Assembly: GCA_001563305.1 (NCBI GenBank)
Contig: CP013703.1
Location: forward strand, 744,001-808,000
DNA from: a methanogenic archaeon mixed culture ISO4-G1
GTDB lineage: Archaea; Thermoplasmatota; Thermoplasmata; Methanomassiliicoccales; Methanomethylophilaceae
Direction: 5' to 3'
Length of the DNA stretch: 64,000 nt
This document shows, in pieces, positions 1 through 8,759 of this stretch. The notes below the pieces were generated by a model. It did no database searches. It was not told the origin of the DNA and was given only the letters and a program-made list of their open reading frames with translations. Position 1 is the first letter of the stretch; each line of letters starts with the position of its first letter. Made by a program: the position numbers and the translations under genes.

Positions 1-291
1 CTTGTGCTCCGAATGGTTCACCAGGGTGCCCACGGCGCCCGTTGCCTTGATCAGCGAGGGGGATGTGAAGCCGGTCCCGGACCCAGGGACGAACGGGTCG
101 ACATCCTGGGAGAAAACCGGGACCTTTGATTGTTCGGCCACCCTGGCCAGTTCGACCATGGGCGGGCATATGATGAGGTTTGCGCCCGTCTCCTCCCTGA
201 CGCTGGCACATATGGATGCCAGCGAGGATGCTCCCCTGCCCTCCACCTGCTGGTAGATCTTGCAGTTGATTATGACGACGGGCTGTGACAT
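1..291 (-). CDS. tpiA: Triosephosphate isomerase, archaeal type (partial, N-terminal 97 residues)
   Basis: Reverse-strand reading from the ATG at 291 gives a protein beginning MSQPVVIINCKIYQQ and containing a VPVFSQDVDP segment and a GAVGTLVNHSEHK segment. This is the start of an archaeal triosephosphate isomerase, which interconverts dihydroxyacetone phosphate and glyceraldehyde 3-phosphate. NCK supplies the substrate-binding Asn and Lys, and the NHSE segment holds the catalytic His. The C-terminal half lies outside the window. The ATG starts 5 bp after the stop of the FBP aldolase/phosphatase gene, so the two are probably co-transcribed, as fits consecutive gluconeogenic steps. The plus-strand ORF over the same bases is a shadow. 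Confidence 0.88.
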   Translation of the reverse strand, partial: MSQPVVIINCKIYQQVEGRGASSLASICASVREETGANLIICPPMVELARVAEQSKVPVFSQDVDPFVPGSGTGFTSPSLIKATGAVGTLVNHSEHK

Positions 292-296
292 CGATA

Positions 297-1502
297 TCAC
301 TCGACGTCGGCTGCCTTCTTCTTGGAGCTGCTCTTTTTCTTGGGCTTCTTCTCGCTCTCGTCGAGGGAGACGAACCTGTTGGTGAGCTCCTTGAGGACAT
401 CGGGCCTTGAGGTGTACTCCATCTCCTCGGCTCCGAGGATGGAGGGCACGAAGGGTCCCTGGGACCTCATGAACTTGCTTGCCCTGATGGCGTTCCTGCG
501 GGCCTCGTCGAAGGTGGAGGTCCCGAAGAAGTCGACCGGGATGTGCTCACCGTTCTTGGCTCCGTAGGGCTCGAGTCCCTGGAGGTGACCGTCGTTGAGC
601 TGGAATCCCAGACAGCAGATTCTTGGGGGTCCGTCGTAGTAGGTGGGGTCGGAGTCCTCGGGCGAGCAGGGGTAGAACGCACCGATGTGCGATCCCCTCA
701 TCCAGCCTGCGACGAGCATGGTGTTGTTGAGGAAGGGCTGCGTGTACTCTCCGACGGAGGGCAGTCCGCTCTGGCACCTGCATATGCAGACGGGATCGTC
801 CTTTCCGACGTACCTGCCGGCGGTCATGTTGAGCTTGTCTGTGGAGACGACCGCCGCGGGTCCGATTCCGGACCTCGAGTTGATCCTCTTGATGGCGTAT
901 CTGGATGTGTCTCCGAGAAGGGAGAGGATGCTCCAGGATTCCTCGGGGGCGGACATGACGACCTTCTTGTTGGCCATGACGTCCTGGATCTCGAAGTCGA
1001 ATCCCTGCTTGGCCCTCTTGTCGATCACCAGTCCGGTGGTCGTGAAGGGGTCCATGAAGATCCTCGTGAGGGGGAGTGTGTATGCCGACGGCTCCGTCTT
1101 GTCGGCCATGAAGAACAGGAGGGGCTCAGATCCCCTCTCCTCGAACGTCATCTCGGCGGAACCGGGCCCTGCTCCCTTGACGTTGCCTGAGAACGCATCG
1201 GTCAGGAGGTCCTGTCCTGCCGCGTAGAGCTTCATCTTCTTGGCGATCTTGGTCGCCTGCATGAAACACTCCCAAGCGGTGCCGTGGACGTCCCTGTTGT
1301 TCTCTCCCTTGTAGTGGGTCATGTACAGGTTGATGTCGTCCCCCACGCGGGTGACGTAGAAATCCTCGATGGTTCCGGCCTTCTGGGCGTCCTTGAGGAC
1401 TTTCCTGGCGGCATCAAGCATGGACGGGTGGGGTCTGGCGTGTCCTACGACCGAGCCGACATCCGCCTTGATGATAGAAACGGTGACTTTCTGTGCAGAC
1501 AT
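297..1502 (-). CDS. fbp: Fructose-1,6-bisphosphate aldolase/phosphatase (bifunctional, archaeal type V FBPase)
   Basis: This 401-aa protein matches the archaeal bifunctional enzyme that condenses triose phosphates to fructose 1,6-bisphosphate and then dephosphorylates it to fructose 6-phosphate in gluconeogenesis. Visible family features are the N-terminal VTVSIIKADVGSVVGH segment, metal-ligand-type VGDDINLYMTH, the NVKGAGPGSAEM loop, and DPFTTTGLVID. The family is usually 360-400 aa; the extra length here is a Lys-rich C-terminal tail. It is immediately upstream of tpiA on the same strand, which places consecutive gluconeogenic steps in one operon. A short AT-rich stretch at about 1503-1560 would hold the promoter. 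Confidence 0.95.
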   Translation of the reverse strand: MSAQKVTVSIIKADVGSVVGHARPHPSMLDAARKVLKDAQKAGTIEDFYVTRVGDDINLYMTHYKGENNRDVHGTAWECFMQATKIAKKMKLYAAGQDLLTDAFSGNVKGAGPGSAEMTFEERGSEPLLFFMADKTEPSAYTLPLTRIFMDPFTTTGLVIDKRAKQGFDFEIQDVMANKKVVMSAPEESWSILSLLGDTSRYAIKRINSRSGIGPAAVVSTDKLNMTAGRYVGKDDPVCICRCQSGLPSVGEYTQPFLNNTMLVAGWMRGSHIGAFYPCSPEDSDPTYYDGPPRICCLGFQLNDGHLQGLEPYGAKNGEHIPVDFFGTSTFDEARRNAIRASKFMRSQGPFVPSILGAEEMEYTSRPDVLKELTNRFVSLDESEKKPKKKSSSKKKAADVE

Positions 1503-1597
1503 GATAACACTCTTTCTGATGTATCTGGATTGTCCGACTCTTATAATAATTGTTCTTAGGACGCCGCGGGCAACCCGAACATGCTGGGCAGGAAGGA

Positions 1598-3076
1598 TCA
1601 GGAGTTGCCCTCGTTGCCCTGACGGATGGTCTCAACGGTTACCTTGTACTTATCCCCCGTGAGGTTCAGCAGGCCGTTCTCTATGAATCCCTTGACGAAA
1701 TAGGACGGCCAGGACCTCCACAGCGTATGCGGGGAGAGCGTGACGTCGATCTTCAGGGGGATGTACGAGACGACGGTGGCCTGATCCGGATAGGACACCA
1801 TGGAGCATGAGATGTCGACGAAGTTCTGGGGAGTGATGTCCGGATGGAGGTCGATCACGGATTTCGCCGTGGTCCTGCCGGCCTTGCTGAACATCCTGTC
1901 GAACTCTACGCCCATGCACTTGGTGGCCTCCATCGCGTAGCCGATCACCGCCGAGTAGTAGTCGATCTCTCCGCGGATGAACCTCTCCCTGATCTCGGCC
2001 AGCTTGTTACAGTTAGTGACCTCCGGCTCCTTGCAGAACAGGACGGGGTCGGAATCGAGGGAGTACTTCTTGGGGTTCTTCTGATTCTCGTCCACATTTA
2101 TGGCGCCCATTTCCATCAGCTTCACCAGTGACGCGTAGACGGTGGCCTTGGGTATGCCTATGGCCGCGGTAAGCTCGTTCACGGACTTGCTGCCTTCTGT
2201 CAGAGAGTTGAGGACGGATATCATGGTCGAGTTAGTGAACAGCACGGCCTTGTCGTCGATGGAATAGATCGCGAACGGCTGGTCGACCTTGAAGTCTGAC
2301 ATGTTGTGGTGCCTGAACCCGCTCCTCACATAGTCTTGGCCGACGAAAGGCTTGACGGTCATGGTGACCTCGCGCCCGTAATCCTCTATCTCCAGATCTA
2401 TGTCCTTCGAAAGGTGGTAGCCCAGCAGGTCCTTGGAGCGTGACACGATTCCGCCCAGCATCGGGACCACGATGAGGGACACGTCGGCGATGTTCTCGTC
2501 GCCTTCCGATCTGAACTTCAGTTTCAGTCCGGACCTGTCCTCTATGAGGACCTTCATGCCGCGGTCGGAAGACTGTTTTAAAATGTTTCTCTTTATCGAT
2601 TCCCAGTCCGAATAGTCTGGAGTATCCGGCATCAGGGAGCTGCCCACGCTGAACAGTCCTTGCACGATGTCCAGGCCGCTCTCCGTCAGAGAGACGCCGT
2701 ATAACGAAAGGTCCTCCCTGCTGGTGCATCTCCCCTTGCTGAGTATGCGCGAGGCGGAGGCCGTCCTGACGTTGAGCTGCCATTTCGTATCCATGTAGCT
2801 GCCGAAGACCTGGATGGCATCGATGCGGTAGATCACTCCCCTGGAATCCTCCTTATTCTCATCCTGGCATAGTATGCCCATATGCAGGAGCTTGCTGATG
2901 TTGGCCTGTATCGTGGATTTCGGCAGACCGAGCTCCATGGCCATGCTCGTCGGGGACACTTCGCGGAAGCGCATCTCGTTCAGTATCTTCAGACTGAGGT
3001 CGTTGGTCACAATCTGTACACCTTCGTTGCGGGTAAGAAAAATCGAGTAGTCGGAACTGTAACCAAAGTCCGTCAT
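1598..3076 (-). CDS. Two-wing winged-helix transcriptional regulator, paralogue 1
   Basis: This 492-aa predicted DNA-binding regulator has an N-terminal ArsR/TrmB-like winged helix at about residues 20-95 (VSPTSMAMELGLPKSTIQ) and a second one in the middle (about 285-345, VNELTAAIGIPKATVYASL). A C-terminal domain of about 120 residues contains YYSAVIGYAME and GVEFDRMFSKAGR and could be a sensor or oligomerisation domain; I cannot name its family with certainty. The protein is clearly paralogous along its whole length to the one at 9168-10631. Its upstream region carries two palindromes built on TTGAC (3116-3126 and 3135-3147), plausible sites for autoregulation. In methanogens such ArsR-like regulators often control methyltransferase genes; a role for this one is inference. 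Confidence 0.8.
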   Translation of the reverse strand: MTDFGYSSDYSIFLTRNEGVQIVTNDLSLKILNEMRFREVSPTSMAMELGLPKSTIQANISKLLHMGILCQDENKEDSRGVIYRIDAIQVFGSYMDTKWQLNVRTASASRILSKGRCTSREDLSLYGVSLTESGLDIVQGLFSVGSSLMPDTPDYSDWESIKRNILKQSSDRGMKVLIEDRSGLKLKFRSEGDENIADVSLIVVPMLGGIVSRSKDLLGYHLSKDIDLEIEDYGREVTMTVKPFVGQDYVRSGFRHHNMSDFKVDQPFAIYSIDDKAVLFTNSTMISVLNSLTEGSKSVNELTAAIGIPKATVYASLVKLMEMGAINVDENQKNPKKYSLDSDPVLFCKEPEVTNCNKLAEIRERFIRGEIDYYSAVIGYAMEATKCMGVEFDRMFSKAGRTTAKSVIDLHPDITPQNFVDISCSMVSYPDQATVVSYIPLKIDVTLSPHTLWRSWPSYFVKGFIENGLLNLTGDKYKVTVETIRQGNEGNS

Positions 3077-3115
3077 GGGGATAGAAAATTAGTTTAAGTT
3101 TATTAATCATAACTA

Positions 3116-3147
3116 TTGACAGTCAAGAAAATATTGACTAATAGTCA
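3116..3147. promoter_or_regulatory. Tandem palindromic operator-like sites between regulator 1 and gpmA
   Basis: TTGAC-A-GTCAA (3116-3126) is a perfect 11-bp palindrome, and TGACTA-A-TAGTCA (3135-3147) is a perfect 13-bp palindrome. Their centres are 20 bp apart, about two helical turns. They lie 40-70 bp upstream of the regulator start at 3076 and 70-100 bp upstream of gpmA at 3219, so they could control either divergent gene. The 14-mer at 3114-3127 recurs as its reverse complement at 9074-9087. Confidence 0.6.
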
Positions 3148-3218
3148 CATCAAAAACCAGGTATTCGGATAATCGGTGCTGGTAAAGAGTAATAAAGGTA
3201 ACTGGCATTCAGAAACCG

Positions 3219-3980
3219 ATGAACTCTAAGATGACCCTGGTACTCCTCCGTCACGGGGAGAGCGAATGGAACAAGCAGAACCTTTTCACGGGATGGACCG
3301 ATGTCGACCTCTCCGATCTTGGAAGGGAGGAGGCGAGGAACGCCGGAAAGCTCATGAAGGAAGGCGGTTTCGATTTCGACGTCTGCTACACATCCTACCT
3401 GAAGCGTGCCATACACACGCTGAATCTCGCGCTGGAGGAGATGGACAGGGAGTGGCTGCCAGTCATCAAGACATGGAAGCTCAACGAGAGGCACTATGGT
3501 GCGCTGCAGGGTCTCAACAAGGCCGAGACCGCCGAGAAGTACGGGGAGGACCAGGTCAAGAAGTGGAGGAGATCCTACGACATCCCCCCGCCGGTCCTTG
3601 CGGAGGACGACAGCAGGAATCCGGCTCTCCAGGAGCAGTACCGCGGCGTCCCCAAGGAATCCCTGCCGCTGACCGAGAGTCTCAAGGACACCGTCGCCAG
3701 GGCGGTGCCGTTCTTCAACGACGTCATCAGGCCCAGGATGCTGGCGGGTGACAGGATCATCATCGCGGCCCACGGGAACTCCCTCAGGGCCCTCGTGAAG
3801 TATTTCGAAGACATCTCCGACGAGGAGATCGTGGGCGTCAACATCCCTACAGGGGTACCGCTCGTGTACGAGTTCGACCACGACTTCAAGGTCGTCTCCA
3901 AGAGGTATCTGGGGAACCAGGACGAGATCAGCGCCAAGATGAACGCGGTGGCCAACCAGGCCAAGAAGACCAATCATTAA
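3219..3980 (+). CDS. gpmA: 2,3-bisphosphoglycerate-dependent phosphoglycerate mutase
   Basis: The 253-aa protein is a cofactor-dependent phosphoglycerate mutase, which interconverts 3- and 2-phosphoglycerate in glycolysis and gluconeogenesis. The histidine phosphatase signature [10 protein letters not shown] near residues 9-18 carries the catalytic His; [11 protein letters not shown] and [12 protein letters not shown] (second His) complete the active site. The length matches bacterial GpmA (about 250 aa). Many archaea use the unrelated cofactor-independent enzyme, so this copy may have been acquired from bacteria. It stands alone, with its own promoter region shared divergently with regulator 1, and is followed 27 bp later by aspS on the same strand. 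Confidence 0.95.
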   Translation: MNSKMTLVLLRHGESEWNKQNLFTGWTDVDLSDLGREEARNAGKLMKEGGFDFDVCYTSYLKRAIHTLNLALEEMDREWLPVIKTWKLNERHYGALQGLNKAETAEKYGEDQVKKWRRSYDIPPPVLAEDDSRNPALQEQYRGVPKESLPLTESLKDTVARAVPFFNDVIRPRMLAGDRIIIAAHGNSLRALVKYFEDISDEEIVGVNIPTGVPLVYEFDHDFKVVSKRYLGNQDEISAKMNAVANQAKKTNH

Positions 3981-4007
3981 GAATCAATTACCGATAGGTG
4001 GAATCAT

Positions 4008-5312
4008 ATGACAGAATTCAGAGACTCGGGAAACATCAAGGTCGGCGACGGCACCGTCACCATCCGCGGATGGGTCCAGGACATCAGGAACATGGGGGGC
4101 ATCGCATTCCTCCAGCTCCGCGACAGGCACGGCGTCATCCAGGTCACCATGCCCAAGAAGAAGATCGACCCGGAGCTCTTCGAGAAGCTCACGACGCTCT
4201 CGAGGGAGTCCGTCGTGTCGATCACGGGAGAGGTCAAGGAGAGCAACCAGACCGCACTGGGACTGGAGCTCATCCCCTCGGCATTCGAGCTGCACAGCGA
4301 GGCCGGCGTGCCCCTGCCTATGGGAGTCATCGACAAGGTCAACGTCGAGATGGACACCCGTCTCAACAACAGGTTCATGGACCTCAGGAAGCCCGAGATC
4401 AAGGCGATCTTCGAGCTGAAGTCCATGATGGTGGACCTGATCGAGGAGGCCGTCAGGGAGAACGGATTCACCCAGGTCTTCACACCCAAGATCTCCGCCG
4501 CAGGTGCGGAGGGGGGAGCGGAGCTCTTCAGGATCAAGTACTTCGACAAGGACGCGTTCCTGTCCCAGTCGCCCCAGCTCTACAAGCAGGTGCTCATGTC
4601 CACCGGACTCGACAGGGTCTTCGAGATCGCCCCCGCGTTCCGCGCGGAGCAGTCCAACACAAACCGTCACGTCACGGAGTTCATCTCCTTCGACGGCGAG
4701 ATGTCGTGGATCCAGAACGAGGAGGAGGTCATGGCGATGATCGAGGAGATCATCGACCACGTGCTCAGGGGACTCAGGGAGAAGGGCGCCAAGCAGCTGG
4801 AGGTGCTCGGCAAGGACATCGCCGTCCCCGCACGTCCGTACCCCATACTCACATATTCCGAATGCCTCAAGATCGTCAACGACGGCGGACTCGCACTGAA
4901 GAACGGTGACGACCTCGGGACCGAGGGAGAGAAGATCGTCGGCGACTACATGGCGTCCCAGGGGCGCGACCTGTACTTCATCGCAGAGTATCCCGAGGAG
5001 GCCAAGCCCTTCTACATCATGGAGAAGGACGGGACCGAGTTCGCGTACGCCTTCGACTTGGACTACAAGGGCCAGGAGATCTCCTCCGGAGGCCAGAGGG
5101 AGCACAGGTACGACAGGCTCGTGGCCAGGATGGAGAAGAAGGGACTCAACCCGGACGACTTCGGATTCTATCTGGATGCCTTCAAATACGGGATGCCCCC
5201 GCACGGCGGATGGGGAATCGGTATCGAGAGGTTCCTGGTCAAGATGCTGGATCTCCCGAACATCAGGGAAGCTATCCTCTTCCCCAGGGACCCCAGCAGA
5301 CTGTCCCCTTGA
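4008..5312 (+). CDS. aspS: Aspartyl-tRNA synthetase (archaeal type, Asp/Asn possible)
   Basis: The 434-aa class II aminoacyl-tRNA synthetase charges tRNA-Asp, and in non-discriminating forms also tRNA-Asn. An N-terminal OB-fold anticodon-binding domain (about residues 10-100, VTIRGWVQDIRNMGGIAFL) precedes the catalytic core. Class II motif 2 is visible as FRAEQSNTNRHVTEF and motif 3 as GWGIGIERFLVKMLDL. The length fits the short archaeal form, which lacks the bacterial GAD insertion. It starts at an ATG 27 bp after gpmA. A T-rich run at about 5357-5373 (TTCTTTTCTTTATAT) follows and may serve both as terminator and as TATA element of the next gene. Confidence 0.95.
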   Translation: MTEFRDSGNIKVGDGTVTIRGWVQDIRNMGGIAFLQLRDRHGVIQVTMPKKKIDPELFEKLTTLSRESVVSITGEVKESNQTALGLELIPSAFELHSEAGVPLPMGVIDKVNVEMDTRLNNRFMDLRKPEIKAIFELKSMMVDLIEEAVRENGFTQVFTPKISAAGAEGGAELFRIKYFDKDAFLSQSPQLYKQVLMSTGLDRVFEIAPAFRAEQSNTNRHVTEFISFDGEMSWIQNEEEVMAMIEEIIDHVLRGLREKGAKQLEVLGKDIAVPARPYPILTYSECLKIVNDGGLALKNGDDLGTEGEKIVGDYMASQGRDLYFIAEYPEEAKPFYIMEKDGTEFAYAFDLDYKGQEISSGGQREHRYDRLVARMEKKGLNPDDFGFYLDAFKYGMPPHGGWGIGIERFLVKMLDLPNIREAILFPRDPSRLSP

Positions 5313-5407
5313 TAGAAACGGGGGGCCATCCACCACTTTCGCCATTTTCGGCGACCCCCTTCTTTTCTTTATATACTCATCATCCGGTCTAGTAACTGGG
5401 ATGTAAC

Positions 5408-5947
5408 ATGGCAGCACCGGGCGAACCGTACGAGAGGGAACTGAAAGGACTGTTGTCCGGCGATGAGAAGGTCATCGCCAAGATGGTGAAGACGTGCAGC
5501 GAGGCAGAGAGGGCCGCATATCTGAGCATGCTCACCAACCCGTTCCTGGTGACCCGTGCCGCCGGCTCTTTGGGAATCGACCTCGTGGCACTGAGGTGGG
5601 ATTTCTCTTTCCCGATCGAGGTCAAGAGCTCGGCCGACGACGTCATGCACTTCAGCAAGAACGCCAGGCTGTCCGATCAGGCCAACGGGATGCTGGACGA
5701 ATGCACGCAATCCCATCTCGTGCCGATCTACGCCTACAGACTGAAATCGTTCCGCGGCGACCCGTGGAGGATCTTCACCATACCGACGGACCATGTCTTC
5801 AAAGGGCGCAACGCGATACTATTCCGCCGCATCCCCAAGTTCGAGACATCCGCCAACGGTAACTTCATTATGCGCTGGGAGAACGGCATGAAGCTGTCGG
5901 ACCTCATAAGTTACGTCGGGATGTCCGACTATTCGGTGGACGAATGA
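5408..5947 (+). CDS. hjc: Holliday junction resolvase, Hjc-like
   Basis: The 179-aa protein has the layout of archaeal Hjc. Near the N-terminus GEPYERELKGLL supplies the first acidic residue. FLVTRAAGSLGIDLVAL then corresponds to the family's (V)RAAGSxGxxDLVA, and FPIEVKSS is the E-x-K nuclease motif. Together these form the PD-(D/E)xK-type site that cuts four-way junctions during recombination. Family members are usually 120-150 aa; here the C-terminal extension contains RGDPWRIFTIP. The gene has its own TATA-like element (TTTATATAC at about 5369-5377). Confidence 0.72.
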   Translation: MAAPGEPYERELKGLLSGDEKVIAKMVKTCSEAERAAYLSMLTNPFLVTRAAGSLGIDLVALRWDFSFPIEVKSSADDVMHFSKNARLSDQANGMLDECTQSHLVPIYAYRLKSFRGDPWRIFTIPTDHVFKGRNAILFRRIPKFETSANGNFIMRWENGMKLSDLISYVGMSDYSVDE

Positions 5948-6104
5948 GCGGAACACCGTCAGAACTCATAGGGCTCATCATCAGTCAGCCAAGGTCGATC
6001 ATCATCCGGTCTGTTCCAGTATGGTGATTGCGTTCAACAGTTAAAGGGAATACCTGCCGATTTTTCAAAAAGTATTTATCATTCAGATAATAGGGTGGTG
6101 ACCG

Positions 6105-7511
6105 ATGTCGGAGAACGCGGAAGGTACCACAAGGGATGTAGACATCCTTCTCGGTAACCCCAAAGGTGCACTCATTGCGATGGCCGTTCCGGTCATGATC
6201 GCGAATCTCATCCAGAGTATCAACAACATAGTGGATACCGTCTGGCTGACCTCTCTCGGAGTGGAGGCACAGGCCGCCGTCAACGTCATCTTCCCGCTGT
6301 TCTTCCTGACCATAGGGTTCGGCAACGGTATCGGGGTGGGAGCATCCCAGGCACTGGCCCGCAGGATCGGCGCCATGGACCGCAAGGGTGCCAACGAGGT
6401 CGCCGCGCAGGCATTCGTGATGACCCTCATCATAAGCATCCTGCTGACCGTCGTGTTCGTCCTGTTCGCGTACGACCTGATATGCTACAGCGGAGGCGCA
6501 TCCAACATCGATGCCTGCATGGAATATGCGATACCCATCTTCATCGGAATCACGCCCATCCTGATGGGAGGGATGTTCAGTGCACTGCTCAGGTCAGAGG
6601 GTGCCGCTAAGCGTTCGATGTACATCCATGTGCTGGGGGTCATATTCAACATGATCCTCGACCCGGTCTTCATCTTTGGATTCGGCATGGGCATCTCCGG
6701 TGCCGCGATCGCAACCGTCATCTCGATGACAGTGCCCATAGCGATCTCCATCTTCTGGTACTTCGGGAACCAGAGCACTTTCGTCAGAATCCCCCTCAAG
6801 GGATTCAGATTCAACAAGGGCCTGGTCTGGGATATCCTCCGTGTGGGGATACCTGCATCGATGGAGATCATCCTCATGTCCGTGGTCATCATGGTCATGA
6901 ACATAATCATCGAATCCATCTCACCGGTCGACGGTGTCGCCATCTACGGCAACGGCTGGAAGATGATGGACCTGTTCTTCATGCCGACCATGGCCATAGG
7001 GTTCGCCATAGTCCCGATATGCGCCGCGGCGTTGGGTGCCAAAAAGGTCTACAAGATCAGGGAGGTCTACAGGATAGCCCTTGGCTACGGTGTGGTCATC
7101 TGTTTGGGCATCGCCCTGGTGCTGGGACTGTTCGCCAACTATCTGGTCATACCCTTCTCGTACTCGGAGTCCACGGCCGGCCTCAGGGAGGAGATGGCCC
7201 TTTTCATAACGATATGCGCGGTATTCCTGCCCTTCACCCCTCTGGGCTACACCAGTGTGGGTCTGTTCCAGGGTCTGGGCTGGGGTTACAAATCCCTACT
7301 TGTCACGTTCGTGGTCAATATCTCCCGTATCCCAATCTGCTACCTCCTGGCAATCTCGATCGGCTCCCTCGAATCCATCTGGTACGGTGTGGTAATCGCG
7401 GAGATCATCGGTTCTGTCTTCGGAGGCGTTTTCGGTATCTACACCATTAGGAAGCTCATGAACGGCGGATATCCGAAGCTCCTGCCCAAGGAAGAGTTCG
7501 TCGAAGAGTGA
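6105..7511 (+). CDS. MATE family efflux transporter
   Basis: The 468-aa membrane protein has about 12 hydrophobic segments arranged as two similar halves, typical of the MATE/NorM/DinF family that exports cationic drugs or metabolites in exchange for Na+ or H+. Family-like stretches include GNPKGALIAMAVPVMIANL near residue 20, GVGASQALARRIGAMD, and GMGISGAAIATVIS in the first half. The start ATG at 6105 is preceded by GGTGGTG, a plausible ribosome site, and by a TATA-like TATTTATC at about 6072. Substrate unknown. A small membrane protein follows 36 bp downstream on the same strand. Confidence 0.9.
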   Translation: MSENAEGTTRDVDILLGNPKGALIAMAVPVMIANLIQSINNIVDTVWLTSLGVEAQAAVNVIFPLFFLTIGFGNGIGVGASQALARRIGAMDRKGANEVAAQAFVMTLIISILLTVVFVLFAYDLICYSGGASNIDACMEYAIPIFIGITPILMGGMFSALLRSEGAAKRSMYIHVLGVIFNMILDPVFIFGFGMGISGAAIATVISMTVPIAISIFWYFGNQSTFVRIPLKGFRFNKGLVWDILRVGIPASMEIILMSVVIMVMNIIIESISPVDGVAIYGNGWKMMDLFFMPTMAIGFAIVPICAAALGAKKVYKIREVYRIALGYGVVICLGIALVLGLFANYLVIPFSYSESTAGLREEMALFITICAVFLPFTPLGYTSVGLFQGLGWGYKSLLVTFVVNISRIPICYLLAISIGSLESIWYGVVIAEIIGSVFGGVFGIYTIRKLMNGGYPKLLPKEEFVEE

Positions 7512-7547
7512 TTCATGGATTAATATCAGAATCGCCATTACCGTATC

Positions 7548-7916
7548 ATGGTGGACGACACTCCAAAAACTCACAGCTGGGGCACGATCAGTGCGATCGT
7601 GTTCCTTCTCGCGGTGATCGTCGGGCTGATCTACTACTATTATGTCAGCAACAACCTCATCGCGGCCGTCTGTCTCGTCATTCTCATCGGCGGTATCTAT
7701 ATGGTGATATCAGCCCTCATGAGGAGCACCGCGAAGGATCAGTGGGGAACATCGGAATCCGGTGCTGCGGCGCTGTTCGGATTCCTCATGCTGGCCGTTG
7801 GGGGTGCAGGGATGATCTACGTCTTCGCGGACGGATTCGTCCTGCCTCTAATTTACGCCATCCTGATGATAGTCCTGTATCTGATCTACGCGTTGGCGAT
7901 GAAGAGGAAGGCGTGA
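7548..7916 (+). CDS. Small four-helix membrane protein, function unknown
   Basis: I do not recognise this 122-aa protein. It has four clear hydrophobic segments (about residues 12-30, 36-56, 70-90 and 93-115), separated by short polar loops, and a basic C-terminus (AMKRKA), so it should sit entirely in the membrane. It follows the MATE transporter with a 36-bp gap and ends just before a strong hairpin terminator at 7923, so the two may form one transcription unit. No enzymatic motif is visible. Confidence 0.65.
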   Translation: MVDDTPKTHSWGTISAIVFLLAVIVGLIYYYYVSNNLIAAVCLVILIGGIYMVISALMRSTAKDQWGTSESGAAALFGFLMLAVGGAGMIYVFADGFVLPLIYAILMIVLYLIYALAMKRKA

Positions 7917-7922
7917 AACCAT

Positions 7923-7947
7923 CGGGGCATCGCCCCGTTTTCCTTTT
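7923..7947 (+). terminator. GC hairpin with T-rich tail after the MATE/membrane protein unit
   Basis: CGGGGC-ATC-GCCCCG (7923-7937) is a perfect 6-bp stem followed by TTTTCCTTTTC, the form of an intrinsic terminator for the plus-strand genes ending at 7916. Confidence 0.7.
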
Positions 7948-7998
7948 CAAACAACTAGCTTCTGACGAAGGTATTCTTGGAAGAAGAGATGATATCGG

Positions 7999-8062
7999 CC
8001 GACGGCAAGGATAGGGCTATGTTAAAGAAGGAGGAAACACCGCTCCGTCTTCTTGCCGTCGG
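7999..8062. repeat. Long-range 11-bp perfect inverted repeat in a convergent gap
   Basis: CCGACGGCAAG at 7999-8009 is perfectly complementary to CTTGCCGTCGG at 8052-8062, with a 42-base interior that can itself fold (GAAGGAG against CTCC/CTTC). It lies between the converging small membrane protein and the corrinoid gene. It could be a structured RNA, a bidirectional terminator or a small element; nothing decides this. Confidence 0.5.
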
Positions 8063-8087
8063 AAAGGGTTTATGTCTGGTTGTTCAG

Positions 8088-8102
8088 AGGGGCCGTGCCC
8101 CT
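8088..8102 (-). terminator. Hairpin downstream of the corrinoid protein gene
   Basis: AGGGGC-CGT-GCCCCT is a perfect 6-bp stem 13 bp beyond the stop of the minus-strand corrinoid gene. There is no strong T tract after it, so terminator function is only likely. Confidence 0.45.
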
Positions 8103-8114
8103 TTGAAGAGTGAT

Positions 8115-8759
8115 TCAGTCCGAGGCTACTGCCTGGGCCTTCTTGGTTGTCTCGGAAGCGGACTCTCCGTAGATGTCTGCTCCGATCTTGTCGGCGTATG
8201 CCTGGGTGACGGGTGCTCCTCCGACCATGATCTTGACCTGGTCGCGGATTCCCTGTGCCTTGAGGTCCTCGATGACTGTCTTCATTCCGACCATTGTGGT
8301 GGTCATGAGTGCAGACATTCCGCAGAAGTTACAGCCATTCTTGACTTCCTCGATGAAGTTCTTGAGAGGTACGTCCCTTCCGAGGTCGCGGACCTCGAAT
8401 CCTGCGCACTGGAGCATGGTGGAGCAGATCGACTTTCCGATGTCGTGGACATCTCCCTCGACCGTTCCCATGACTGCGACTCCCTTTGCCTGGTCGGATC
8501 CTGCTCCGGCCTTCAGCTCCTCGTCGAGTGTGGACATGGCGTTCTTCATTCCGGCTGCTGCGCTCAGGACGTGGGGCAGGAACAGTTTTCCCCTCTCGAA
8601 GAGAACTCCGACATCGGACATTGCTGCACCGAGTGTTGTGATGATCTCATCTGCGGGCATTCCTGCTGCGTGAGCCTCCTCGACAGCCTTACCGATGTCG
8701 GGGACCTTACAGGAAACCAACGCGTCCTTGAGCTTCTGTGTCTCTGCTTCGTAGGACAA
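8115..8759 (-). CDS. Corrinoid protein of a methylamine-type methyltransferase system (MtbC/MttC/MtmC family)
   Basis: The 214-aa protein carries a B12 cofactor that shuttles methyl groups from a substrate methyltransferase to coenzyme M in methylotrophic methanogenesis. An N-terminal helical cap (about residues 1-90) precedes the Rossmann-like corrinoid domain with the cobalt-ligand motif GDVHDIGKS (DxHxxG) at about 102-110, then VGGAPVTQAYADKIGADIYG near the C-terminus. The start is TTG at 8759, supported by GGAGG seven bases upstream and by the lack of an in-frame ATG. No partner methyltransferase is adjacent, so this is an orphan copy. A TATA box TTTATATA (reverse of 8825-8832) lies about 70 bp upstream. 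The partner substrate (mono-, di- or trimethylamine, or another methyl donor) cannot be read from the sequence. Confidence 0.9.
   Translation of the reverse strand: MSYEAETQKLKDALVSCKVPDIGKAVEEAHAAGMPADEIITTLGAAMSDVGVLFERGKLFLPHVLSAAAGMKNAMSTLDEELKAGAGSDQAKGVAVMGTVEGDVHDIGKSICSTMLQCAGFEVRDLGRDVPLKNFIEEVKNGCNFCGMSALMTTTMVGMKTVIEDLKAQGIRDQVKIMVGGAPVTQAYADKIGADIYGESASETTKKAQAVASD

Noticed and set aside
2-256. Plus-strand 84-codon ORF at the window start
   Set aside because: The opposite strand reads as triosephosphate isomerase, in line with the downstream fbp gene.
3984-5417. Minus-strand ORF of 477 codons opposite aspS
   Set aside because: Antisense shadow of aspartyl-tRNA synthetase with low-complexity Leu/Val/Asp composition.
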